Shown piece by piece: positions 16,617 through 24,148 of a stretch of 64,000 nucleotides of DNA (position 1 is its first letter; each line of letters begins with the position of its first letter). The notes beneath the pieces were generated by a model. The model was not told the origin of the DNA. It saw only the letters and a program-made list of their open reading frames with translations, and did no database searches. The stretch comes from Frankia sp. QA3 (GTDB lineage Bacteria; Actinomycetota; Actinomycetes; Frankiales; Frankiaceae): the NCBI RefSeq assembly GCF_000262465.1, contig NZ_CM001489.1, positions 4,160,028-4,224,027 on the forward strand. Direction: 5' to 3'. The position numbers were made by a program, and so were the translations under genes.

Positions 16617-17597
16617 TCACTCGACCGCCTGGCCGCCGTGGCGGCCGGAGGTGAACATCCAGGCCAGGTGCGCGCCCGGCATGTCGCGGACGGTACGGAC
16701 GACGAGGTCCAGCCGGGCCGGGTCCGCTGTCGGCGCCAGGTTCTGCGCGTCGGCGATGAAGGCGCGTGCGGCTTCATCGAGCTCGCGCAACCGCCGGGTG
16801 ATGTGCAGGTGTACCTGTTCGAGTGCGGTGCGCTCGTCGCAGCCCGTGGCGTGCTGGAGAACGATGACGTAGTTGGTGGTCTCACCGAGAGCGGCTTCCC
16901 GGGGTAGGGAGACCACGTCGTTGGTCCAGGCGATGATGTCACTCGAAGCCGCGCACAACTCGGTCCAGCTATTCGTGGCGGCGAGGTCCGGGGGGATTTC
17001 GGCCTGGTAGGCGACTTCCACCAGGTCGTACATGAACATGGCGTTGTCGTCCCGGCGGAGCGCCGGGTATTCCTCGGGGCTGGCCAGAGTGCCGTTCTGC
17101 CGGTGGGCGATCTGCGCGAGGAAGGCGTCGCGGTGGTGGTGGATGTGCTGGAGGATGCGACGGCGCCACTGCGCGGACATCCGCCGGGCGGTGCGGGGCC
17201 ACAGGTCGGCCAGGGCGGTCACCGCGGGAGGGGCCGCGGCGGGTGCGGGCTGCCCTTCGATGATCGAGGTGATCGCGGTGTAGGTGGCGTGCACGATCTC
17301 GGGGCTGCGGCCCATGGGCCCTTCGTCCTGCTCGTCGTCGAGGTGGAACAGCCACAGCACCCACTGGGCGAAGACCTCGACGTCGGCCTGGCGGGCGTCG
17401 GGCAGGGTCCGGGCGGCCGCCAGGTGGAATCCGGCGGCGTCCAACCGGGCACGCGCGGCGGCGTCGGTGGCCAGCCCGAACTCGGCGGCCCAGGCCAGGA
17501 GGTGTTCGCCGATGCGGTCGGCCGCGGGATGCATCCGCTCTGGAATGCGGATCCCGAAGTCGGGTCTGGGCACACCGGTGAGGGAAGGCTGGGTCAT
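16617..17597 (-). CDS. Class I terpene synthase (sesquiterpene cyclase-like)
   Basis: The 326-residue product has both Mg2+-binding motifs of class I terpene cyclases: the Asp-rich DDEQDE (residues 87-92, in WLFHLDDEQDEG) and the NSE triad N226-D227-x2-S230-x3-E234 (NDVVSLPRE). The enzyme ionises a prenyl diphosphate, probably farnesyl diphosphate judging by length, and cyclises it. The ATG at 17597 follows GAGGCGACCC; the frame extends to 17729, but that part is non-conserved. No prenyltransferase, P450 or methyltransferase lies beside it, so the final product is unlikely to be tailored here. The product is not predictable by eye. The neighbouring genes on the same strand encode the HTH and Clp_N-like proteins. 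Confidence 0.9.
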   Translation of the reverse strand: MTQPSLTGVPRPDFGIRIPERMHPAADRIGEHLLAWAAEFGLATDAAARARLDAAGFHLAAARTLPDARQADVEVFAQWVLWLFHLDDEQDEGPMGRSPEIVHATYTAITSIIEGQPAPAAAPPAVTALADLWPRTARRMSAQWRRRILQHIHHHRDAFLAQIAHRQNGTLASPEEYPALRRDDNAMFMYDLVEVAYQAEIPPDLAATNSWTELCAASSDIIAWTNDVVSLPREAALGETTNYVIVLQHATGCDERTALEQVHLHITRRLRELDEAARAFIADAQNLAPTADPARLDLVVRTVRDMPGAHLAWMFTSGRHGGQAVE

Positions 17598-18009
17598 GGG
17601 TCGCCTCGGTGACAGGGAGGGGGCGGAGTCCGCCCGGCTGAAGTGCCTGCATGGCGAAGACGGTGGTGAGTTGGGAGAGCCGAAATCCACCGGGAACCAG
17701 CCCATGCAGTGGTAGGGCAGGCCGGCCAAGAACCGTCTGTCTCATTATGGCGCGACAGGATTGCCCGGCGGAGGCATTCGGCCGAACTTTCCGAGCAGCT
17801 CTGACTGTCAACGGCGACCGAAATCCGGCTCTGGCTCCGACGTGGATTTCGTCACATCACCACTCGCCGCAAGCGCGATCAGGCGCGCGACTGCGCCGAC
17901 ACCCGAACCCCCAACTCTCTCAGCGGGCTGGCGACCGGCCGCGGCGACATCAACATCGACGATCCCCCGCCCCTGGCCTTCCTGGTGACGCGGCCGTCGA
18001 AGTCGCCCG
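17598..18009. other. Intergenic, 412 bp, upstream of the terpene synthase
   Basis: No supported gene on either strand. It should hold the terpene synthase promoter. Confidence 0.35.
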
Positions 18010-18270
18010 TCACCCGCCTTCCGGGATAACCGTCCCGGTCGCGGCCCGGGTGAGGCGAATGAACCCTTCGGCGCCCCGGACACTGCGTAGGCAACCGTCT
18101 TCCATGTCGGCGACCAGGGCCTCGCCGTTGTTGCCCCATGCGACGACCGGCACCTGGCAGACGAGCTTCTGCCCGTCAGGCGTGCTGGCGGGCAGCCCGC
18201 CCACGATGTTCTTGTCGCCGCCTTCGGAGGTGGGTCTGAAGAAGGCGGTGTAGCCGTGGGCGGGGATCAT
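18010..18270 (-). CDS. Conserved-looking hypothetical protein (86 aa)
   Basis: MIPAHGYTAFFRPTSEGG is followed by a beta-rich stretch LVCQVPVVAWGNNGEALVAD and by RSVRGAEGFIRLTRA. It resembles a small actinobacterial family whose members begin MIPA-x-G-[WY]-x-A and end in a conserved Phe/Leu helix, but I cannot name a function. ATG at 18270 has GAGGACCC upstream, and codon use is normal for the window. No signal peptide or membrane segment. It is probably a small cytoplasmic protein. Confidence 0.55.
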   Translation of the reverse strand: MIPAHGYTAFFRPTSEGGDKNIVGGLPASTPDGQKLVCQVPVVAWGNNGEALVADMEDGCLRSVRGAEGFIRLTRAATGTVIPEGG

Positions 18271-18336
18271 CGTGGGTCCTCGTGAACGAGGGGGATCCCG
18301 GGGGCGGTCATGCCGCCTCCCGGGGTGGTTGACGCT

Positions 18337-18465
18337 TCACAGTCCCGGCAACCCGGAGATCTCCACGTCCGTGGATGACAGTCCAGCCGCCCTGATGTTC
18401 AGACTTGCGTTGATATCCGCATTCCCCGAGCAGCCACAGGACGTGCGCAGGAATGCTGCCTGGCC
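18337..18465 (-). pseudogene. C-terminal relic of a TnpB (IS200/IS605 family OrfB) transposase
   Basis: The minus strand reads RPGQAAFLRTSCGCSGNADI, then NASLNIRAAGL. This is the C-terminal zinc-ribbon and final catalytic segment of TnpB (typical form: C-x2-C, then ADxNAAxNI). Only about 42 codons remain. Upstream the frame passes into a low-complexity segment with a 15-bp unit (GGGACGTGCCGGTGG) present 2.7 times at 18486-18530. No TnpA and no intact element ends were recognised. It marks an old insertion next to the RCC1 gene. Confidence 0.6.
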
Positions 18466-18703
18466 GGGACGGGACGCCTGGTCGAGGGACGTGCCGGTGG
18501 GGGACGTGCCGGTGGGGGACGTGCCGCGACCCCGGCCGGCGAGGATGCCGGGCCGGGGCCGCGGGGATCGGGCGGGGCAGGGTCCCCGCCCGTCGTCGAT
18601 CAGGTCCGTGGCGTCGTCGTGGGGGGCGGTAGCTGACCTCTGCGGTCCGCTCCCACGAACAGAGCCAGGGCGGTCGTGTCCGTGACCTGGCTGTCGGGCC
18701 CGG

Positions 18704-19930
18704 TCACCTGTCCCAGGTGTTGACGAGCGTGTACCCGCTGAAGCCACCGCCGGCTATGGCTTCAGCCCTGGCGACACCGCTGACCCGGACGGGACGCAGG
18801 CTGAAAGAGGGAGTGGTGGTGCCGTTGCCCAGCTGCCCGAAGAAGTTGCTGCCCCAGGCCCACACGGTGCCGTCCCGGCGCACCGCGTACCCGCTGAAGC
18901 TGCCCGCGGAGATCGCGGTGACCCCGACGAGGCCGGTGCTGCCGGTGACCTGGACGGGTACCAGGGAGGTGTCGTCGGTGCCGTTGCCCAGCTGCCCGGT
19001 GTTGTTGAGGCCCCAGGCCCAGGCGGTGCCGTCCCCGCGCAGCGCGTACCCGCTGTTGCCCTCGCTGCTGGCGGCGATGGCGGTCACCTCGGAGAGGTTG
19101 CGGATCGCGACGGGTATCGTGCTGGACACGACGGTGCCGTTGCCCAGCTGCCCGTGGTTGTTGTGGCCCCAGGCCCAGACGGTGCCGTCCCGGCGCAGCG
19201 CGTACCCGGTCTCCTGGCCGCCGGCGATCGCTCTCACCCCGTGGAGGCCGAGGACCCGGACGGGTAGCGGGCTGTTGGCGGTGGTGCCGTTGCCCAGCTG
19301 CCCTTCGTCGTTGTAGCCCCAGGCCCAGACGGTGCCGTCCTGGCGCAGCGCGTACCCTGTGGTGCCCCCGCTGGCGATGGCGATGACCCGGTCCAGGCCG
19401 ACGACCCGGACGGGTACCCGGCTGTTGGTGGTCGTGCCGTTGCCCAGCTGCCCGTAGTTGTTGTAGCCCCAGGACCAGACGGTGCCGTCCTGGCGCAGCG
19501 CGTAGCCGTTGACGCTGCCGCCGGCGAGGGCGACGACCCGGGTCAGGCCGCTGACCCGGACGGGTACCGCGCTGTTCGTGATAGTGCCGTTGCCCAGCTG
19601 CCCGTAGGCGTTGTAGCCCCAGGCCCAGGCGGTGCCGTCCCGGTGCACCGCGTACCCGGCGTACCTGCCCGCGGCGATGCCCACCACCTGGGTCAGGCCG
19701 GTCAGGCCGGTGACCCGGACGGGTACCGCGCTGTTCGTGGTGGTGCCGTTGCCCAGATGCCCGAGGCCGTTGTAACCCCAGGACCATTCCGGGCTGGACC
19801 CCGCCACGGGGGGGCGCAGCCCGGAGGCCGTCCCCCCTGTCGGGGCCGCTGTGGCCGCTGCCGGCAGGGCCACGATGCCGGCAGCGGCCAGCGCCACCGT
19901 TCCCATCCCCAGCCGTCGTGGACGAAGCAT
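18704..19930 (-). CDS. Secreted RCC1-repeat beta-propeller protein
   Basis: The 408-residue product has a Sec signal peptide (MLRPRRLGMGTVALAAAGIV, cleavage after AAATA). Seven consecutive ~51-residue RCC1 repeats follow, each with WAWGYNxxGQLGNGT, then PVRVxGL and GYALRxDGT. Seven repeats are exactly enough to close a seven-bladed propeller. In eukaryotes RCC1 is a nucleotide exchange factor; bacterial secreted versions are generally of unknown function. ATG at 19930 is preceded by GAGGAGCGGAC. DNA identity between repeats is high, which implies recent internal duplication. It sits between a TnpB relic and a decayed TIR gene, in an accessory region. Confidence 0.9.
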   Translation of the reverse strand: MLRPRRLGMGTVALAAAGIVALPAAATAAPTGGTASGLRPPVAGSSPEWSWGYNGLGHLGNGTTTNSAVPVRVTGLTGLTQVVGIAAGRYAGYAVHRDGTAWAWGYNAYGQLGNGTITNSAVPVRVSGLTRVVALAGGSVNGYALRQDGTVWSWGYNNYGQLGNGTTTNSRVPVRVVGLDRVIAIASGGTTGYALRQDGTVWAWGYNDEGQLGNGTTANSPLPVRVLGLHGVRAIAGGQETGYALRRDGTVWAWGHNNHGQLGNGTVVSSTIPVAIRNLSEVTAIAASSEGNSGYALRGDGTAWAWGLNNTGQLGNGTDDTSLVPVQVTGSTGLVGVTAISAGSFSGYAVRRDGTVWAWGSNFFGQLGNGTTTPSFSLRPVRVSGVARAEAIAGGGFSGYTLVNTWDR

Positions 19931-20412
19931 GTCCGCTCCTCAGAACCGTGGGTGTCGCCATCGACACCTGCTGGTCACGAAGAGTAATTACCGGGAATCC
20001 TTAGATGGCTATCTGAGCGATATACTCGCTGCGCTGCGTGTTGCTTGGATTCCTCGACATACCCCCCGCCGACGGTGTGCCCACGGTTCGGCGCCGGCCA
20101 CTGTCCGCTCTGGACGGAATCCCGTGAACGCGGGAAACCCCTGCCAGGGCTGGGCGTCCCGCCTGTTCGCTCCGAACTGGCCGATAAACACGGTTCGTGG
20201 CGACCTCTGCCTTGCGCAGTCGATCCGGTCCGTTCACCGGCGTCCGGGCTCGTTCGCCCAGTAGGCCGGGTCTGGGCGCGGGTTCCGCAACGCCCTGACC
20301 CGCACGGACGGAGCGCGGCCGCAGCCCGACGCGCGGATGACCGCCGTCGAGCCGGCCCCGCCCCGCTCGGCCAGTCTCCGGATGCACTGTGTGACGGTGA
20401 CATACTTGCCGG
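19931..20412. other. Intergenic, 482 bp, divergent between RCC1 and TIR genes
   Basis: No supported gene; the open frames here lack protein character. The first ~100 bp upstream of the RCC1 gene are comparatively AT-rich (GTAATTACC near 19983) and probably hold its promoter. Confidence 0.35.
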
Positions 20413-21315
20413 GTGACCGACGGGGGCGGCACGGCCGATGGTTGGGACTTCTTCGTGTCCTACACCCAGGCGGATCGGGCATGGGCGGAGTGGATTGCCT
20501 GGGTACTGGAAGAAGCCGGGTTCCGGGTGCTGGTGCAGGCCTGGGACTTCGTCCCGGGCTCGAACTGGGTCGCCGGGATGGACGTCGGGATCGCCCGGGC
20601 AGCCCGGACGATCGCGGTGCTGTCGCCGGAGTACACCCTCTCGGTGTACGGCGCGGCCGAGTGGCGGGCGGCCTGGGCTGCGGACCCCACCGGGCAGGAG
20701 CGCAGGCTGCTGGTGGCCCGGGTCGCCGACTGCGAGCGCCCCGGGCTGTTGGGCCAGGTGGTGTCGTTCGACCTGTTCCCGGGCGGCGAGAAGCGGGCGC
20801 GAGACGAGCTGCTGCACGCGGCCCGGTTGGCGGTCACCGGGCGGCGGGGCAAGCCGAGCGGTGCACCACCGTTCCCGCCGAGCATGCGGGCGGTACAGGG
20901 GCGGCCGTCGTTCCCCGGCGGGCTGCCCGAGGTGTGGAACCCACCGCCGCGACCGGCGCATTTCGTGGGCCGCGCGGAGCTGCTCGGGCAGCTTGCCGAC
21001 CGCCTCGCCGACGGCGCCGGGGTGGTGTCGGTGGTGGCCCTGGCCGGGATGGGCGGTGTCGGGAAGACGGCGTTGGCGGTGGAGTACGTGCACCGGCTGG
21101 TCCAGGCCACGACCCGCCGGCGGACACCGCGGCACCGCCAGGCGGAGGTGCTGGCGATGTTGCTGCGGCTGCTGCGCACCGCCCTGCCCGGCGGCATTCC
21201 CGACCAGCCCCAGGGCTGGCCCCGCTGGCGGGAGCTGCTCCCGCACGTGCGCGCCGTCCTCGGCCGCACGCCGGACCCGACCGGCCCCGCCGCACCCACC
21301 AGGCCGCCCAGATGA
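20413..21315 (+). CDS. TIR-domain protein with truncated, internally deleted NB-ARC module (probably decayed)
   Basis: Residues 10-145 are a bacterial TIR domain (WDFFVSYTQADRAWAEWIAW, then RTIAVLSPEYTLS). Glu83 in AAEW sits at the position of the NADase catalytic glutamate. A linker leads to FVGRAELLGQLADRLAD and a P-loop GMGGVGKT (212-219) of an NB-ARC/STAND ATPase. Right after ALAVEYVHRLV the sequence jumps to VLAMLLRLLRTALPGG then WPRWRELLPHV. In intact relatives that segment follows the whole ATPase and winged helix. About 200 residues of NB-ARC and all the TPR sensor are thus missing. The TIR part alone may still be expressed. Start: GTG at 20413. Such proteins act in NLR-like phage defence or signalling. 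Confidence 0.7.
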   Translation: MTDGGGTADGWDFFVSYTQADRAWAEWIAWVLEEAGFRVLVQAWDFVPGSNWVAGMDVGIARAARTIAVLSPEYTLSVYGAAEWRAAWAADPTGQERRLLVARVADCERPGLLGQVVSFDLFPGGEKRARDELLHAARLAVTGRRGKPSGAPPFPPSMRAVQGRPSFPGGLPEVWNPPPRPAHFVGRAELLGQLADRLADGAGVVSVVALAGMGGVGKTALAVEYVHRLVQATTRRRTPRHRQAEVLAMLLRLLRTALPGGIPDQPQGWPRWRELLPHVRAVLGRTPDPTGPAAPTRPPR

Positions 21316-21614
21316 TCCGCAACAACCTGGACGCCCACCAGGAAACGATGCCCAGCCGACCAGCAAAGGCCCGAGCCACCCCCGGCAGGTCGCCCGGGTA
21401 GGTCTACGTCGTAGGTCTACGTCGCGCCTTCACTGACGCCGACCGACGGACCGTCGCTGTGCGGACGACGGTGGGGAGCCCCTGCTATCAGGACCGGTCG
21501 GGGTGAGGGAATCAACCGGCATGCCGACTACGACTATGATTGCATTGTCCTCGGTGGCATTGCGGTCTGTGATGGTCGGAGGTTTACCTGGCGCCAGCGC
21601 CACGTTTTCGCCGG

Positions 21615-22060
21615 GTGGCAGCTTGGCAGCGCCGTTTCGTCGACCGCGAACCGGTATTGGCAGCTTTCGCCGAGGAACTGACGCGCATAGGCGCAGGACC
21701 GCGCGTCTTCGATGCCACCGGGGTCGGCGGCATCGGCAAGTCGCGGCTCTTGCGCGAGCTGAAGGACCGGGCCGCGAGCCAGGGCCGTACCGCCTCGCTT
21801 GACCTTCAGGTCCACTCGTTGCGTCAGCAGGAAGACGCGCTGGCGGTGCTCCGTAACGAACTGGGATCGCAGGGGGTTCATTTCGACCGCTTCGATGTCG
21901 CCTACGCCGTGCTGTGGCAGCGACTCCACCCACATCTACGGCTGAACCGGTCGGATCTGGCGTTCGTCGACGACAGCTCGATCCTCACCGACATCGTCGA
22001 CACGGTGGCCGGACTGCCGGTCTTCGGCACCGCCCGCGGGCTGGTCTGTACCGGCAGGCA
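21615..22060 (+). pseudogene. N-terminal fragment of a P-loop (AAA/STAND) NTPase
   Basis: FVDREPVLAAFAEELTRIG leads to a Walker A GVGGIGKSRLLREL and LQVHSLRQQEDALAVLRNEL, then FVDDSSILTDIVDTVAGLP. This is the beginning of a large ATPase of the kind often fused to TPR or effector domains. Similarity stops near 22060, where a different gene fragment begins in another frame; the open frame itself runs to 22175. Part of a degraded block with the preceding TIR gene. Confidence 0.5.
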
Positions 22061-22560
22061 ATCGGCCGGCCCGACGCCGCATCCGGCTTCTACAACCACA
22101 ACGTCCGGATGGACACCCCGGCCGGAGACGTGGTCGTCCGCATCCCGATCCCGGGCAGCGACATCATGGACCTGATGATCTGGCCGGAAGCCGACGTGCT
22201 GCGCGCCATCCGCGGGACCGTCACCCACGCCCCCGCCTGCTCTACACCCGCACGCGACCCCGCTACCAGATCGTCGAATTCCTCCCCGGCCAGCTCCTCG
22301 ACAACACCGCACCCCGCGGCACCCGCGTACCCGGGCACGTCCTCGATGACGTCACCGAACTGTTCGGCCAACTCGGCCTCGTCCCGCGGGACGCCTTCCC
22401 GGGCCTTTCCGCCGACTGGCCCGAGGACGGCCGGACCGCCGACTTCGCCCGCCGGCTGCCCGCCGTCACCGCGGGCGTGCACTCCCGCTTCCTGCCCGAG
22501 TTCGGCGACCTGTACGCCCAGTACGGACGGGCGGAAGCCCCACGGCGAGCATCCCCCACG
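22052..22560 (+). pseudogene. Aminoglycoside-phosphotransferase-like kinase, frameshifted remnant
   Basis: Frame 2 gives DAASGFYNHNVRMDTPAGDV, then VVRIPIPGSDIMDLMIWPEA. After a break at the C-run 22230-22234 the homology continues in another frame: RLLYTRTRPRYQIVEFLPGQ, then VLDDVTELFGQLGLVPRDAF and WPEDGRTADFARRLPAVTAG. This is the N-terminal half of an APH-like small-molecule kinase. One C has been lost (5 instead of 6). The catalytic loop region is absent, so the gene is dead twice over. Confidence 0.6.
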
Positions 22561-22637
22561 GGTTGTCCCGGTCGTTACGCGCCTGCGAACGCTGTGCCGG
22601 TGTCGCAGGAGGCCCAGCGCTTCGTCCCTGGTGCAGA

Positions 22638-23399
22638 TCAGGAGGCTCCGACGAGGAACGAGTACGTGCTGGAACTCACCAGCCAGCGGCCGTCGACGCG
22701 GACGGCTTCCGCCTCCCGCCTGATCTCGTACCCCCATTGCGCGCCGAGCTTGGGGTCGGTGTGGGTGATGATGATGGTCGCCCTGGCCAGGTCGCGGGCA
22801 ATCAGCGTGATGTTCTCGAGCCGTACCTTGAGGTTGCCGACGACACCTGGATAACGCTGAGTGAAACGCCGTGTGATGTCGCGGTACCGCTCGCCGTTCT
22901 GGACGTAGGCCAACCCGTCGTCGATGTTGTCGTCCGCGTCGAACGCCCCGGTGAACGCCATCGTGATCTCGTCGACGGTGGCCTGGTCTGGCTTCGCGGG
23001 GGCGGCCGGCGGGAAGGTTGCCACGCCGGTCGGCGGAATACCCGGATGCACGGTCTCGCCGGTGGCCGGCCCGGGAAGCGAGCTTCCGTCCGCCGGCACG
23101 ATGACGTTCAGCCCACTGCCTGGAGCGAGGTGCCTTTCGACGGTCAGGCCGCCGAGGATCACAGAACTCGTGGCCAGCGCCGCCGCTGCGAGCATGAGCG
23201 CCCTGCGCCGCCCTCGCTGACGCGGCGGCGCCGGTGTGCACACTCTGGCAGTCAGGTCGGCCGGTGCCGCGACGGACCGAGTGGCCCGGTCGAGCAGTTC
23301 GCGCAGCGTCTGCTCGAAGGCCAGATCAGGTGCGGAGGTGTGTCCGGAGCCGGACCCAGAGCGCGAACCGGGGCCGGGGTAAGCGTTGTCGACAGGCAT
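22638..23399 (-). CDS. Membrane protein with MTB12-like C-terminal domain, coupled to ECF sigma factor (putative anti-sigma)
   Basis: The 253-residue product has a ~65-residue cytoplasmic N-terminal part (FEQTLRELLDRATRSVAAPA), one TM helix at about 70-88 (ALMLAAAALATSSVILGGL) and a Pro-rich linker. An extracytoplasmic NTF2/MTB12-like domain follows (ITMAFTGAFDADDNIDDGLA, then FTQRYPGVVGNLKVRLENIT, ending VDGRWLVSSSTYSFLV). ATG at 23399 overlaps the sigma-factor stop (TGATG) with GAGGAGG upstream, so the pair is translationally coupled. Position and topology suggest an anti-sigma factor, but the cytoplasmic part has no recognisable zinc anti-sigma (HxxxCxxC) motif. Its C-terminal domain resembles that of the secreted protein encoded at 24149-25186. 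Confidence 0.75.
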   Translation of the reverse strand: MPVDNAYPGPGSRSGSGSGHTSAPDLAFEQTLRELLDRATRSVAAPADLTARVCTPAPPRQRGRRRALMLAAAALATSSVILGGLTVERHLAPGSGLNVIVPADGSSLPGPATGETVHPGIPPTGVATFPPAAPAKPDQATVDEITMAFTGAFDADDNIDDGLAYVQNGERYRDITRRFTQRYPGVVGNLKVRLENITLIARDLARATIIITHTDPKLGAQWGYEIRREAEAVRVDGRWLVSSSTYSFLVGAS

Positions 23400-23914
23400 C
23401 AACGCCTCCTCTCATGTCGGACACGGACATCCCCCAGATGCTGGCTCAGACGCAGCCGGGCCAGAGCCCGCGACGCGTGGGACTTCACCGAGCCGACGCT
23501 GCATCCGAGGATCTCGGCCACCGCGGCTTCCGGCAGATCGTCGTAGTAACGCAGGACGACCACGGAGCGTTGCCGTTTCGGTAGTTCCTGCAACGCCCTC
23601 AGCACCTGGTCCCGCAGCGCCAGGTCCGGCCCGCCGTCCGCGCTGGCCCGTTCGGCCACCGCATCCAGCGGTTCCTCCCGGAACTGGCGCGACCGCCACC
23701 GGCTCGAGGTCGCGTTCACCAGCACACGGCGGACATAGGCCTCCGGAGCGATGATCTGTTCCCTGCCCCATCGCTGATAGGTGCGCTCCAGGGCACCCTG
23801 CAGCAGGTCCTCGGCCGCGTGGCGGTTACCGGTCAGCAGAAAGGCCGTCCTCATCAAACGGTCGGCCGAGGCAGTGACGAAGTCCTCGAACGACTCGTAG
23901 GACGCCTCGTTCAT
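23399..23914 (-). CDS. ECF RNA polymerase sigma factor, SigE family
   Basis: The 171-residue protein has sigma region 2 (FEDFVTASADRLMRTAFLLT then AAEDLLQGALERTYQRW) and region 4 (LQELPKRQRSVVVLRYYDDL, then AEILGCSVGSVKSHASRALA). It belongs to the short SigE-like group of actinobacterial ECF factors, which usually begin with a hydrophobic LMRTAFLLTG. ATG at 23914. The next gene overlaps by one base and encodes the putative membrane partner. A perfect 18-bp hairpin separates this operon from the upstream secreted-protein gene on the same strand. Confidence 0.93.
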   Translation of the reverse strand: MNEASYESFEDFVTASADRLMRTAFLLTGNRHAAEDLLQGALERTYQRWGREQIIAPEAYVRRVLVNATSSRWRSRQFREEPLDAVAERASADGGPDLALRDQVLRALQELPKRQRSVVVLRYYDDLPEAAVAEILGCSVGSVKSHASRALARLRLSQHLGDVRVRHERRR

Positions 23915-24028
23915 CGAGTGCCCCCATCGATTGGCCCGCGCCGCCCATTACCGCTGCGTACACGTAGACGAGGCGACGGCTCGCCGTGGCGCGAACCGCC
24001 GCCCCGCTGGGCGTGCCGAGCCGACTGT

Positions 24029-24074
24029 CGGCCGAAAGCGGCGCGACGAGAACCCATCGCGCCGCTTTCGGCCG
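24029..24074 (-). terminator. Perfect 18-bp hairpin terminator
   Basis: CGGCCGAAAGCGGCGCGA (24029-24046) is exactly complementary to TCGCGCCGCTTTCGGCCG (24057-24074), with a 10-nt loop. It lies 75 bp past the stop of the 24149-25186 gene and 115 bp before the start of the sigma-factor gene, both on the minus strand. It therefore insulates the two transcripts. No U-tract. Confidence 0.75.
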
Positions 24075-24148
24075 GGCTGGCAGTCACTGGCTCCGGCGGC
24101 GCGGCACCCCCTGGCCGCGCGGCTTGCGGGGAGCCACCGGTCGACGGA

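Noticed and set aside
18337..18747. 136-codon frame as an intact protein
   Set aside because: Only its last ~42 codons match TnpB; the rest is repeat-driven low complexity.
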